DNA from: Candidatus Thiodiazotropha sp. (ex Epidulcina cf. delphinae)
Lineage (GTDB): Bacteria > Pseudomonadota > Gammaproteobacteria > Chromatiales > Chromatiaceae
Direction of reading: 5' to 3'
DNA length: 64,000 bases
NCBI GenBank assembly: GCA_025656455.1
Contig: JAHXHS010000010.1
Span: 1-64,000, forward strand
Of this stretch, positions 35,390-44,530 are shown in pieces; within the stretch, counting starts at the first letter, position 1; every line of letters starts with the position of its first letter. The notes beneath the pieces are model-generated. The model was not told the DNA's origin. It worked only from the letters and a program-made list of their open reading frames with translations, and ran no database searches. The translations under genes were made by a program, and so were the position numbers.

Positions 35390-36337
35390 TCAATAATAGG
35401 TCCCGTAATAGTTCTTGCTCGTGCCCTCCCTGCTCTTATTCAGCACCAATCCGATCGCCTTTTCGTCGTCCAACCGTGAGAGTGCGTCCTTAATGGCATC
35501 CACCGGGGTCTGCCCCGCTTCAACCACCAGCAGTATCTGTCCCATATGGAGATTCAGCACCACGGCTTCACTGGTCGCAAGGACGGGCGGTGAATCGAAA
35601 ATGATGATCCTGTCCCGATATCTTTCGGCAAGTTCATTGAGCAATCGCTCCATCTCCTTGCTCGCCAATAGTTCAGTCGATTTTTCCGAACGGTTACCGG
35701 CGGAGATCACCTTCAGCCTGGGAATCTGGGTATGGATGATCACATCACTGACCTTGCAACGCCTGTCTTCCAATAGATCGATCAGGCCTCTCTCCCGTTC
35801 GATCCCCAGCAGCTTGCTCATGGATGACTTCAGGACATCGCCATCAATAAGGAGTACCGTCGAGTCGAGTTCAGTGGCCATGCTCAAGGCAAGATTGAGG
35901 GCGGTGAATGTTTTGCCTTCGGCGGGTAATGAACTGGAGATGGAAATGAGATTACCATGCTCTATAGGCGCCGCGCCTTTGCCCAGGGCATTCATGATGA
36001 GCGGACGTTTGATGATTCGGTACTCCTCGGAAAGCTGCTTGTTTCCCGAATCGGGGACGATATAGCCGACTTTGGCGAGAGATTCATAGTCGAGCTGTAT
36101 CTTTTTGGGCGCTCTCTCCGGTGCATCCTCAATGGCGGTCACTCCCTCGCCGCCGTCGCCGGCCGTGAACTCCTCGCTGTCCGCAGTCGCTTGCTCAAAT
36201 ACCGATATCGATTCGGTGGTCTCTTCCGTCTGATCCCGAGGCGCAGCCTTGGGCAAGCCGTCAGCAAGGCCATCCGGCTTGGTTTGCTTCAGCTTGGATT
36301 TGGCTAATCGCTCAATCGCTTTTTCTATGCTGCTCAT
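35390..36337 (-). CDS. CpsD/CapB-type tyrosine autokinase of the PEP-CTERM/XrtA exopolysaccharide system
   Basis: 315 residues, cytosolic ATPase (BY-kinase). Residues 1-90 are a charged linker starting MSSIEKAIERLAKSKLKQTK. The P-loop is SLPAEGKTFTALNLALSMA (about 150-168), Walker A' is VLLIDGDVLKS and Walker B is IIIFDSPPVLA. The C-terminus carries the tyrosine cluster NYYGTYY that is autophosphorylated. Such kinases control polymer length and export through the Wza/Wzc-type machine. Last gene of the prsK-prsR-prsT cluster, 55 bp after the export-protein gene. Confidence 0.9.
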   Translation of the reverse strand: MSSIEKAIERLAKSKLKQTKPDGLADGLPKAAPRDQTEETTESISVFEQATADSEEFTAGDGGEGVTAIEDAPERAPKKIQLDYESLAKVGYIVPDSGNKQLSEEYRIIKRPLIMNALGKGAAPIEHGNLISISSSLPAEGKTFTALNLALSMATELDSTVLLIDGDVLKSSMSKLLGIERERGLIDLLEDRRCKVSDVIIHTQIPRLKVISAGNRSEKSTELLASKEMERLLNELAERYRDRIIIFDSPPVLATSEAVVLNLHMGQILLVVEAGQTPVDAIKDALSRLDDEKAIGLVLNKSREGTSKNYYGTYY

Positions 36338-36392
36338 TTAGATCACTTCCGAACGGCGGCTAATCGAATATAGTTTAGTTGATAGAGCCGGA

Positions 36393-37034
36393 TCAGAACC
36401 ATGTTTCGGGAATGATCAGGACATCCCCCGGCAACATCCTGACATTCGCCGAAATATCGCCATCCCGGATCAGGTCGTCCAGTCTGACGCGATACTGGGT
36501 CGTCTTGCCGTTCACCTGTCTGACGACGGTTGCCTTGTTTCCCGCCGCGAACTCCGTTAATCCTCCGACAGCGATGACCACATCGAGCAGCGTCATACCC
36601 TCCCGGTAGGGGACCGATTGCGGTTGCGAGGCCTGCCCTACCACGCGCACCTGTTCCGTGTAGCGCCCGACAAACTCTCTGACACTGACCGTCACTTTCG
36701 GATTTTTTACGAATTTCGAGAGTCTTTGTTCGAGATTTCGAGCCAGTTCCGTTGGCGTCTGACCGCTCGCAGGCAGATCTTCCACTAATGGCGTAGTGAT
36801 CAGGCCGTCAGGCCGGACGACCACATCCGTCGATAACTCGCTATCTCCCCAAACGAAGACATTCAAGGTGTCTCCCGGCCCGATCACATACATCGGTGAT
36901 GAGGGACCTCCCGCCGATGCGGATGACGAGTTCACGGATGATGTCATCTCCGGCGGACTCGAACAGCCCGCTGCGACAATCGCGCCCAAGGCGATGAACA
37001 AGTATGTTATTTTCTCGTAACCTTTTGATAACAT
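36393..37034 (-). CDS. Polysaccharide export lipoprotein (Wza/EpsE-like, XrtA-associated)
   Basis: 213 residues. Lipoprotein signal with lipobox AAGC (YLFIALGAIVAAGCSSPPEM, Cys24). Then a Poly_export domain (about 46-130, YVIGPGDTLNVFVWGDSELS then TDVVVRPDGLI) and a SLBB domain (about 135-205, VRVVGQASQPQSVPYREGMT). It should form the outer-membrane/periplasmic part of the exopolysaccharide channel. It is shorter than E. coli Wza (379 aa), as is normal for exosortase-associated EPS clusters. 41 bp after prsT. Confidence 0.9.
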   Translation of the reverse strand: MLSKGYEKITYLFIALGAIVAAGCSSPPEMTSSVNSSSASAGGPSSPMYVIGPGDTLNVFVWGDSELSTDVVVRPDGLITTPLVEDLPASGQTPTELARNLEQRLSKFVKNPKVTVSVREFVGRYTEQVRVVGQASQPQSVPYREGMTLLDVVIAVGGLTEFAAGNKATVVRQVNGKTTQYRVRLDDLIRDGDISANVRMLPGDVLIIPETWF

Positions 37035-37075
37035 GTCACTTTCCTGTTATTCAATAATATCGGTAATCAAGCATT

Positions 37076-39889
37076 CTAACCGTTACCGGTAGATATCTCA
37101 CTTAAAAGCAGTTTAGCTTCGTCAGACTCGGGAAACGGGCTATTACTCTCGAAAGCCTTTCCCAGGATATCTTTCGCCTCGCCCTTCCTGCCGGATGCAA
37201 CCAGCATAGCGGCATAGTGATAGAGAATGGATGGATCCGAAGTTCTATCCAGGATAGGAACCAACAGGCCGATGGCCTTATCCGTATCGCCCAACTGGTG
37301 GGTCAGCCAGGCATAGGTATCGATTACCGCCACGGACGAATTACCCGCCCTGTTGAAGGCCTTCTCCGCCAGATTCAGGGCCCTTTTCGGATCGCGGTCG
37401 AAAACAAGCAAGGCTAAGTTATTCAGCGCAACGATGTTGTCCGCATCCGCGGCAAGCAGATCGTCATACAACGCGACCGCCTCAGGAACCCTGTCATGTG
37501 CCTGATAGACCATTGCCAACGCGGTCTTTGACTGCTGATCATCCTCGTGCGACTGAATCCTGTTTTTCAGTAAAGCGGAGACCGATTCGAGATCCCCGTT
37601 CTTCACATACAGGTCCGACAATTTCTGCACTAAAAAGAATGGCACATCCGGGGTAATATGCTGCTTCAGCAAGGAAATTGCCATCTGGCGTTTACCAGTC
37701 GCCTCTGAAACAGTCGCCATCAGCAACACACCGGTATATTTCGTCTTACCATTCGCCATCATCTGTTTGGCGATGGATGCTGCCTTGTCGTATCGTTGGT
37801 CTTTCATTTCCAATTTGAACAGCAGTAGCTTGCCTTGGGTTGATAGGGGTGTTTGCTTATTGAATTCGGTCAGCGTCGACCTAGCCGCGCGCGAGTCGCC
37901 CGCTTTACTCTGTATAATGGCAAGTTGACGATATGCCTTCTCATCTTCTCTATTCAGTTCGATTATCTTTTTGATTGACGCTTCCGCTTCCCGGTACCGG
38001 CCCATTTGCTGATCCAACTCGGCAAGCAATGACAGAATAGCCGGATTCCCGCTGTCCCGTAGCCTAGTGTCATCAAGATAGGCCGCCGCTTTCTCAGGTT
38101 GCTTTATTCTGAGATAATATTTAGCCAGTATAGCTTGCGGCAATAGACTCTTCACATTCAATTTTGCAGCTTTCTCGAGCCATTCCAGCGCCTGGCCCTG
38201 TTGACCGGAGCGCTCGCTGATCTGTGCCAGCAACATCATGGCGTTGATATTATCCGGTTGTTTGGCAAGCACCAGATTGAGTCTGTCGCTACCCGCGCTC
38301 AGCCGGCCATCCTCCAGGTCCATCCGCGCCAAGGCGATCAGTCCCGGAATGTACTCGGCATCCATTTCGACGGATTTAGCCAGATAGTTCCTGGCATCCA
38401 CTCTGTGCCCTGTACTGAGCTCGATCAAGGCGCGAATGTAGTAGTCTTCCGCCGCAGGGCCTGCGCGTCCCAACACCTGATCCGAGATCTTTCGGGCGGC
38501 TGTATAATCCTGCTTTTTCATATAGGAGATAATCAGCAGATTGTCTCGCTTACCGCTCTGTTCAGAGCCCTCTTTCTCCAATTCGGAAATCGCCTCGTCA
38601 ACCGCCCCCTGCCTGAGATAGAGCTTAGCGAGTTCCTCGCGAATGCGCGTATTCTCGGGACTGTACTTGGCCGCCCGCTTCAAATACTCCACCCCTTGGA
38701 GATAGTCACCGGATTGGCTGGCGGCGGTACCGATCATTGTCAGTATCTCGACATCATTCGTCTGGTTGTCTGCCGGCTTCAGCAGTGACAGGGTTTCTCC
38801 GGGCTTGTTCAATCGCAGTTTGATTTCACCGAGCAGTTTCCTGGCTTGTAGATGAGTCGGCACCTGATTGACGTAACGGGTCAAAAGAAGGTTTGCCTGC
38901 TCGAAGTTGTTTTCCGCGAAATGGATGGCGCCGAGAAGCAGCATGGTGGGCAGATGATTCGGCAGCACGGCATGCACCTTGGACAACTCTGTCTTAGCCG
39001 TCTCGTATTGCTCCAGCAGATAAGCATGAAGGCCGGAAATATAATCGACGTAGGGGTTGCTTTTATAGCTGGTCTTCAACTCCTCGATATATCGCCCGCT
39101 CGCTTCGTAATCACCCTTTTGCAGCAGTACCTGAATCAGGGAGACCTTTGTCATAAAGAGATTCAGCTTGGATCCACTCGCTTGTATCAGCGTGACGGCT
39201 TTGGTCAGTGACTCAATAGCCTGATCCAAGTCATGCAGCTTTGCCTCGATCACGCCCTTTACCCGCCATACCTCCTGATTGCCGGGGTCCACGGCAATCG
39301 CCTTATCCATGTATTCAAGCGCCGCATCGTCCTGATCCCTGACACTTACCGCTTTTGCCATCACGATCAGGGCATCGACGCTCTCCCGGTCCAATGCCAA
39401 CATCTCCCTTGCCAGGACCTCGCCTTTGTCGGGCTGTCTAAGATTAATGTATGAATTCGATACAATCCCTAAGACCTGGAGGCGGTCGAAATCCTGCAAG
39501 GCCCCTTTTTCATACTCATCAAGAATCTGCTGGTGTTTTCCCTGCAATTTCCAGGATGAGAGTAATAACAACTTTAAATCCGCCGCCGGTTCAGCGGATG
39601 CCGTGAGCCTGTCTATCTCCTTTTCAGCAGAGGCACCGTCTCCGATCATCACATAAGATCTTGCCAATAGCTTTCTTGCATCGGTCTGTTGCGGATTCGC
39701 CTGAAGGATATTCTTAAGCTCAATGACCGCCCTGGAATACTTGCCGTCATTGAAGGTGGCTTCGGCTTGCGCCAACATCTCAGGCTCGCTCAACCCACCG
39801 GAACATGCCGAAGCCAATATCAACACCACCAGCAGACCTGCCACGACATACCTGGCGCGTAAATCAAAAAAGGAGATAGTATGTTGCAT
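37076..39889 (-). CDS. prsT: PrsT-type TPR repeat lipoprotein of the PEP-CTERM system
   Basis: 937 residues from the ATG at 39889 (MQHTISFFDLRARYVVAGLL), giving a lipoprotein signal with LASAC. A TTG 54 bp upstream is an alternative start. The remainder is a long array of tetratricopeptide repeats, for instance AQAEATFNDGKYSRAVIELK and ADNIVALNNLALLVFDRDPK. PrsT proteins lie next to prsK and prsR in exosortase/PEP-CTERM loci and are thought to assist export of polysaccharide or PEP-CTERM proteins. Between prsR and the Wza-like gene. Confidence 0.9.
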   Translation of the reverse strand: MQHTISFFDLRARYVVAGLLVVLILASACSGGLSEPEMLAQAEATFNDGKYSRAVIELKNILQANPQQTDARKLLARSYVMIGDGASAEKEIDRLTASAEPAADLKLLLLSSWKLQGKHQQILDEYEKGALQDFDRLQVLGIVSNSYINLRQPDKGEVLAREMLALDRESVDALIVMAKAVSVRDQDDAALEYMDKAIAVDPGNQEVWRVKGVIEAKLHDLDQAIESLTKAVTLIQASGSKLNLFMTKVSLIQVLLQKGDYEASGRYIEELKTSYKSNPYVDYISGLHAYLLEQYETAKTELSKVHAVLPNHLPTMLLLGAIHFAENNFEQANLLLTRYVNQVPTHLQARKLLGEIKLRLNKPGETLSLLKPADNQTNDVEILTMIGTAASQSGDYLQGVEYLKRAAKYSPENTRIREELAKLYLRQGAVDEAISELEKEGSEQSGKRDNLLIISYMKKQDYTAARKISDQVLGRAGPAAEDYYIRALIELSTGHRVDARNYLAKSVEMDAEYIPGLIALARMDLEDGRLSAGSDRLNLVLAKQPDNINAMMLLAQISERSGQQGQALEWLEKAAKLNVKSLLPQAILAKYYLRIKQPEKAAAYLDDTRLRDSGNPAILSLLAELDQQMGRYREAEASIKKIIELNREDEKAYRQLAIIQSKAGDSRAARSTLTEFNKQTPLSTQGKLLLFKLEMKDQRYDKAASIAKQMMANGKTKYTGVLLMATVSEATGKRQMAISLLKQHITPDVPFFLVQKLSDLYVKNGDLESVSALLKNRIQSHEDDQQSKTALAMVYQAHDRVPEAVALYDDLLAADADNIVALNNLALLVFDRDPKRALNLAEKAFNRAGNSSVAVIDTYAWLTHQLGDTDKAIGLLVPILDRTSDPSILYHYAAMLVASGRKGEAKDILGKAFESNSPFPESDEAKLLLSEISTGNG

Positions 39890-39964
39890 TTTCTGTGTCA
39901 CCAATCCGAGTGCTGTTGCGGCTTGCCGCCGGAAATCACACAATTTCGAATGATCTGTAACCCA

Positions 39965-41326
39965 CTATTTGAGGCCGTATTTATTGACCAGATCGTATAA
40001 AGTCGGTCTGCTCACACCCAATAAATCAGCAGCCTTGGAAACATTCCCCCCCACATAACTCATTGCCCTGATGATGGCCCTCGCCTCTGCCCGCTCCCTG
40101 ACTTCCCGCAAATTGATAGGCATCGCCTCTTCGTTGTTCTGACTTAGCTGAAGCTCTTCGTGAGTGATCAGCTGATCATCCGCCATGACGATCGCGCGTT
40201 TGATTCTATTCTCCAATTCCCGCACATTTCCCGGCCACCGATACTCTTCGATAGCGGCCAATGCCTCCTTGGTAAAACCCGTAACCCTGGATGAACCCTG
40301 TTTCGCATATTTCGTCAGAAACGACCAAGCCAACAGGACGGCATCGCCCGCACGCTCCCTCAGAGGAGGGATATTGATAATGATTTCACTGATCCGGTAG
40401 TAGAGATCCTCTCGGAACTCCCCGCTTTCGATCTTCTCCTGCAAATCCTGGTTGGTGGCGCACACCACTCTTATATCAACCGGAATCTCCTCTCTGCCGC
40501 CAACCCTCTCGATGACCCTCTCCTGCAGGAATCGTAGCATTTTCGCCTGCAATCCAATCGGCATGTCGCCGATTTCATCAAGGAACAGGGTTCCCCCATT
40601 GGCGCTTTCTATCTTGCCGATGGTCCTTTTCGCAGCCCCGGTGAACGCGCCTTTCTCATAGCCGTAGAGTTCGCTCTCGAGGAGATTTTCCGGGATTGAC
40701 GCACAATTGATGGCAGCGAATCGCTGATCTTTCCGGTCGCTCAATCCATGTATCGCCCGCGCCAGGATCTCCTTTCCCGTTCCACTCTCTCCCAGCAGCA
40801 GGGCAGTGATGCTGGTCGGGCTGATTTTTTCAATCACCCGGCAGACTTCCAGCATTTCAGGGCTGTTCGCAACAACGCCGTCCAATGGGGAGTTGCGCTG
40901 GAATTTACTCAATCCGCGGTTTTCCTCTTCCAATCCATGCACGTGAAAGGCGCGTTCGATGATCACTCGAAGCACATCGGGATCGATCGGTTTCTGATAA
41001 AAATCATAGGCGCCCAAATCGATGGCCTTCAAGGCATTCACTCGGTCATCATTGCCCGTCACGACAATCACCTTCGTCTGCGGAATCAGATTCAGGATTT
41101 CCTGCAGGGTGGCGAATCCTTCACTGACATTCGTCGGATCAGGGGGCAAACCGAGATCCAATGTCACCACCGGTGCCGAGGTTTTTCTCAGCAGATTGAC
41201 AGCGCTTACCCGGTCACCGGCGATATGTATTTCATAGCCGTCAAAACTCCATTTCAGTTGGCTCTGAAGACCCGGGTCATCTTCAACAATAATCAGTGGT
41301 TTGAGTTGATTGGTGCCTTTACTCAC
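39965..41326 (-). CDS. prsR: PrsR: PEP-CTERM-box sigma-54-dependent response regulator
   Basis: 453 residues. Receiver domain 1-125 (LIIVEDDPGLQSQLKWSFDG, phospho-Asp in VVTLDLGLPPD). AAA+ sigma-54 interaction domain about 150-380 with Walker A LLGESGTGKEILARAIHG, the sigma-54 loop YEKGAFTGAAKRT, and GGTLFLDEIGDMPIGLQAKM as Walker B. The C-terminal Fis-type HTH is NVSKAADLLGVSRPTLYDLV. It should activate sigma-54 promoters that precede PEP-CTERM protein genes. Its kinase PrsK is encoded upstream, but the two are separated by palindromic element C. Confidence 0.94.
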   Translation of the reverse strand: MSKGTNQLKPLIIVEDDPGLQSQLKWSFDGYEIHIAGDRVSAVNLLRKTSAPVVTLDLGLPPDPTNVSEGFATLQEILNLIPQTKVIVVTGNDDRVNALKAIDLGAYDFYQKPIDPDVLRVIIERAFHVHGLEEENRGLSKFQRNSPLDGVVANSPEMLEVCRVIEKISPTSITALLLGESGTGKEILARAIHGLSDRKDQRFAAINCASIPENLLESELYGYEKGAFTGAAKRTIGKIESANGGTLFLDEIGDMPIGLQAKMLRFLQERVIERVGGREEIPVDIRVVCATNQDLQEKIESGEFREDLYYRISEIIINIPPLRERAGDAVLLAWSFLTKYAKQGSSRVTGFTKEALAAIEEYRWPGNVRELENRIKRAIVMADDQLITHEELQLSQNNEEAMPINLREVRERAEARAIIRAMSYVGGNVSKAADLLGVSRPTLYDLVNKYGLK

Positions 41327-41344
41327 AATTACGCCTCAGCAGTT

Positions 41345-41640
41345 TTAGTGTACTGTCTCATACTAATGCGTGATATCAGAGGCACGCCAAGGTCCCAAGA
41401 CGCCCCGAAGGAAGTGCCCTTGGGGTACAAGGCGCGACGCGCAGGCAATGGCAGGCCCTTGTCAAACGGCGCAACGCAGGATTGGGGCCTTGGCATGCCT
41501 CCCTCCGGGCGCGACGCCAGGCCATCGTCCGCGTTGTTGCGTGGCTTGGAAAGGGCGCGCCATTCCCTGCGCCACGCGCCTAGCGGCCAATGGCCTGGCG
41601 TCACGCTGATATCACGCATTAGTATGAGACAGTACACTAG
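41345..41640. repeat. 296-bp palindromic element C between prsK and prsR
   Basis: Arms of about 34 bp (ttagtgtactgtctcatact... with inverse ending ...agacagtacactag) surround inner palindromes: ggcacgccaaggtccca with ttggggccttggcatgcc, and gcgacgccaggccat with atggcctggcgtcacgc. Conserved blocks (gcaggcaatggcaggccctt, gggcgcgccattccc) match element A at most positions. It fills the gap between prsK and prsR. The last codons and stop of prsK (41612) lie inside its right arm. Confidence 0.88.
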
Positions 41641-43714
41641 TGTACGATTCAGTTGATGAATTCAACGGTATCGAAATCGTAAATTTGGTTCCGACACCGA
41701 TCTCACTCTCCACGGTCAGGCTGCCGTTTAGCGAGTTGACATACTCCCTCGTCTCATAGACGCCTATTCCCATTCCCGCATTGCCTTTCGTGGTCTGGAA
41801 CGGCCGAAACAGCTTTTCCTTGATGAATGTCTCATCCATTCCCGTACCATTGTCTTCGATGGCGATTCTCGCGTTGTCATCGATCCGATCCACCGTCACC
41901 CTGACCCGGCCATTTTCCGCCGACGCTTCCTGGGCGTTTTTTATCATATGAATCATTACCGCGGTAAATCGATCCTTATCCGCGATAATTTTCAGAAAGT
42001 TATCATTGATCGTCAGATTGGGTTTCGGTGAGTATACATAGAGTTCATTGACCGCTTGTGCGACAGACTCCTCGATAAAGAACTGCTTTGTCTTGGTTGA
42101 TTCGAACCTTCCCTGCCTCAACTGCGCCAGCAATCGTCCCATTTTGTTCACTGCATTGCCAATGGTTTTAACCGCATCATCCATAAACGCCGGATTGTTC
42201 CTGTGCCTCTCCGCGTTTTTCGCCACCAGTTCCAACTGCGCTATCAGATTTTTCAGATCATGCACGACGAATGCGGAAAGTCTGTTGAAGGCTTCAAACT
42301 GATTGGCTTGACTCAACGCCTCAGAGGTCTGCAGCAAGGCTAGATAGCTACCGGCCTGTTTAGCCGCGGCCTTGATAAGATCCCTGTCCTCCCAATTGAT
42401 CGACCGGAATGACTGGGGGCGTATCAGTAAAACAAAGCCGATCAGGTCCTCGTGATGCTTGATAGGTACAATCAACCAGGCATCCTGGACACTGATCAGT
42501 TGCTTGCCGATTTCCAGATTGTCATATCGCCCGGGGAATGAAACCAACTCATCGATGTCTATGATCCAGTCACTGCGGCTAAAATAGGTGACCAATTCCC
42601 CTGTCGCCTCTATGGCGAGGTCCAACTCGGGCGCCTGCCACCGGCTGGTGCATTGATAGCGGCCATTGCCGTCCTCCATCCACAGATAGCCTCCCCCGGC
42701 ATCGACTGAATCGGAGATGGATTGGATAACCCGGGTTCTGATCTCATCGCCCCCCCGGCCGTCCGAGAGGGTCTGCACCACCCTCAACCACTCGTCACGC
42801 CAATCATATTTGTAGCTGAAAAAGTGCTTGTTAACAAAGACTTTCAATTTTGCGCGCAGGGTGCCCGAAAATAGTGCAACCGCAAGAAAGCACACCCCCG
42901 TAAAGACAAATACGACCTGTGTCGCCTTACCCCAGGTACCGCCGTAAAACCGAATGTAATAGCCGACTGCCGCCATTAACACCAGATAGGTCCCGGCGAC
43001 AAGCAGCGTCGTGGCGTGAAACACCACTTGCCTCGAGACAAAGACACGCACCGACCAGTTGGGGTTTCTGGTGGCGGCAATCGCCACAAACGGCACCACC
43101 AGGGCGCTGGTGAATCCCCTGGCCTGCCAGAGTGTCGCATCCACCTGCTTGAACATCAGAGCATCCGCATAGAGAAACAGATCATAGGCAAACAAGGTGC
43201 CCATGCCGAAATAGAGATACTTGACGGCCCAGCGCATCTCCGGCCGGGTGCTGCGATAGAGCTGTTCGATCAGGACCAGGCCAGCCAATGCGAAACCAAG
43301 ATGCCCCACCAATTGCAGACTAGCCGTACCGCCCCAGGATCTGACAAGCGGAAAAGACTGCGCCAGCAGCTCCACCCCGATCAGCACCGCGGAAACGCTT
43401 ACGATGATCGACGGGGCATACACCAACACCCCGCCGGTGCCGCCGGCAGCCTCCTTGAGCGTCCTTAACAACCGAAACAAAAAACTGAACCAGGCTAGGT
43501 TCTTGGCAATCTCGAACAACTGATAGGTGGTGATGGTCAGGGCCGATTCCTGGATCTGGAATGCCACGGCGGTCAACGCCCAGCAAGCCGATGTCACCGA
43601 GGCTATGAGTAGAAAGGTCCCCTCAATGCGGCCACGCCAGCTCGTCAGCAGCAACACACTGAAAAGCAGGAAAAGCGAGGCGGAAAAGGCGTAACCGACA
43701 ATGCCGATATTCAA
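41612..43714 (-). CDS. prsK: PrsK: XrtA/PEP-CTERM system histidine kinase
   Basis: 700 residues. About eight N-terminal membrane helices (1-290), a GAF-like region (about 315-455), H-box near residue 484 (NRLSAFVVHDLKNLIAQLEL), N-box (VMIHMIKNAQEAS) and G-boxes (RIAIEDNGTGMDETFIKEKL, GNAGMGIGVYETREYVNSLN). It pairs with PrsR in exosortase/PEP-CTERM loci. The C-terminus is odd: after KFTISIPLNSSTES the last residues (about YTSVLSHTNA) are encoded by the right arm of element C, so the original end has been replaced without touching the ATPase core. Divergent from the T2SS operon. Confidence 0.93.
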   Translation of the reverse strand: MNIGIVGYAFSASLFLLFSVLLLTSWRGRIEGTFLLIASVTSACWALTAVAFQIQESALTITTYQLFEIAKNLAWFSFLFRLLRTLKEAAGGTGGVLVYAPSIIVSVSAVLIGVELLAQSFPLVRSWGGTASLQLVGHLGFALAGLVLIEQLYRSTRPEMRWAVKYLYFGMGTLFAYDLFLYADALMFKQVDATLWQARGFTSALVVPFVAIAATRNPNWSVRVFVSRQVVFHATTLLVAGTYLVLMAAVGYYIRFYGGTWGKATQVVFVFTGVCFLAVALFSGTLRAKLKVFVNKHFFSYKYDWRDEWLRVVQTLSDGRGGDEIRTRVIQSISDSVDAGGGYLWMEDGNGRYQCTSRWQAPELDLAIEATGELVTYFSRSDWIIDIDELVSFPGRYDNLEIGKQLISVQDAWLIVPIKHHEDLIGFVLLIRPQSFRSINWEDRDLIKAAAKQAGSYLALLQTSEALSQANQFEAFNRLSAFVVHDLKNLIAQLELVAKNAERHRNNPAFMDDAVKTIGNAVNKMGRLLAQLRQGRFESTKTKQFFIEESVAQAVNELYVYSPKPNLTINDNFLKIIADKDRFTAVMIHMIKNAQEASAENGRVRVTVDRIDDNARIAIEDNGTGMDETFIKEKLFRPFQTTKGNAGMGIGVYETREYVNSLNGSLTVESEIGVGTKFTISIPLNSSTESYTSVLSHTNA

Positions 43715-44041
43715 GCAGTTGACCCTCTATGATGAATTCGCCAGGAAAAACAATGAACTTTCTACATACTTTTGTTGACTACACTATCCTAATGTAGTGC
43801 CGAGCGATGACGAGGCGGCAATCGACAGCATGCATCAGGCGTCATCGTTTCTTATGCAATTGAGTTTGCGATGACAACTTGGAAAACGGCATGTATTCAG
43901 CGGATATACTATAAGGAAAGGTGAAGCGAATCACCCCATTGGCTTGAATTTACATCAGGAATCTGGATTCCGCCCCGTATTCCCCCGATAATGCCCCCCC
44001 TCGACACTATTTTAACGGACGAAATTTAAGGGTTCCAAGTT
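43715..44041. promoter_or_regulatory. Divergent promoter region between prsK and gspG
   Basis: 327 bp without a gene, holding the promoters of prsK (minus) and the gsp operon (plus). A tatactataagg stretch near 43906 is a possible -10 region for gsp. An inverted pair, cgatgacgaggcg with gcgtcatcg (about 43806-43847), could be an operator. No sigma-54 -24/-12 element was convincingly seen. Confidence 0.45.
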
Positions 44042-44530
44042 ATGACCATCAATGCAGCAACCTCACGACCGACCATCCGGCAACGACAGGGAGCATCCCT
44101 CCCCGGAGTGAAATTATTTAGAAAATTCAATGGCTTCACTCTTATCGAAGTGATGGTCGTGGTGGTAATTCTGAGCATACTGGCTGCCATCGTGGTGCCG
44201 AAGATCATGGACAGACCCGAACAGGCCCGCATCACCAAGGCCAAAAGCGACATCCGGGCGCTGGAGGCGGCGCTCAATCTCTACCGCCTGGACAATATGC
44301 TCTATCCCACCACCGACCAAGGACTCGAGGCCCTGGTTGCGGCGCCCACCGATTCCCCGGAGCCACGCAACTGGAAAGAAGGGGGCTATCTGGATCGTCT
44401 GCCCGCCGATCCCTGGGGCAATCCCTATCTCTTCCTCAATCCCGGTACGCACGGGTCGATCGACATTTACACCGCCGGACTCGATCTGCAATCGACAGAG
44501 GATGACATCGGAAACTGGAATCTGGAGTGA
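44042..44530 (+). CDS. gspG: T2SS major pseudopilin GspG
   Basis: 162 residues as drawn. Prepilin cleavage site after G31 (KFNG|FTLIEVMVVVVILSI), the hydrophobic helix, and the C-terminal GspG domain with calcium-loop signatures (DNMLYPTTDQGLEALV, GYLDRLPADPWGNPY). The leader is unusually long (31 residues); a GTG at 44108 would give a normal 9-residue leader. GspG builds the type II pseudopilus that pushes folded proteins through the outer membrane. First gene of gspG-H-I-J-K-L-M-N-D-E-F. Confidence 0.95.
   Translation: MTINAATSRPTIRQRQGASLPGVKLFRKFNGFTLIEVMVVVVILSILAAIVVPKIMDRPEQARITKAKSDIRALEAALNLYRLDNMLYPTTDQGLEALVAAPTDSPEPRNWKEGGYLDRLPADPWGNPYLFLNPGTHGSIDIYTAGLDLQSTEDDIGNWNLE

Noticed and set aside
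41329..41637. Open frames on both strands within element C
   Set aside because: They arise from the symmetric, stop-poor GC-rich palindrome and differ between copies A and C; no coding signal.
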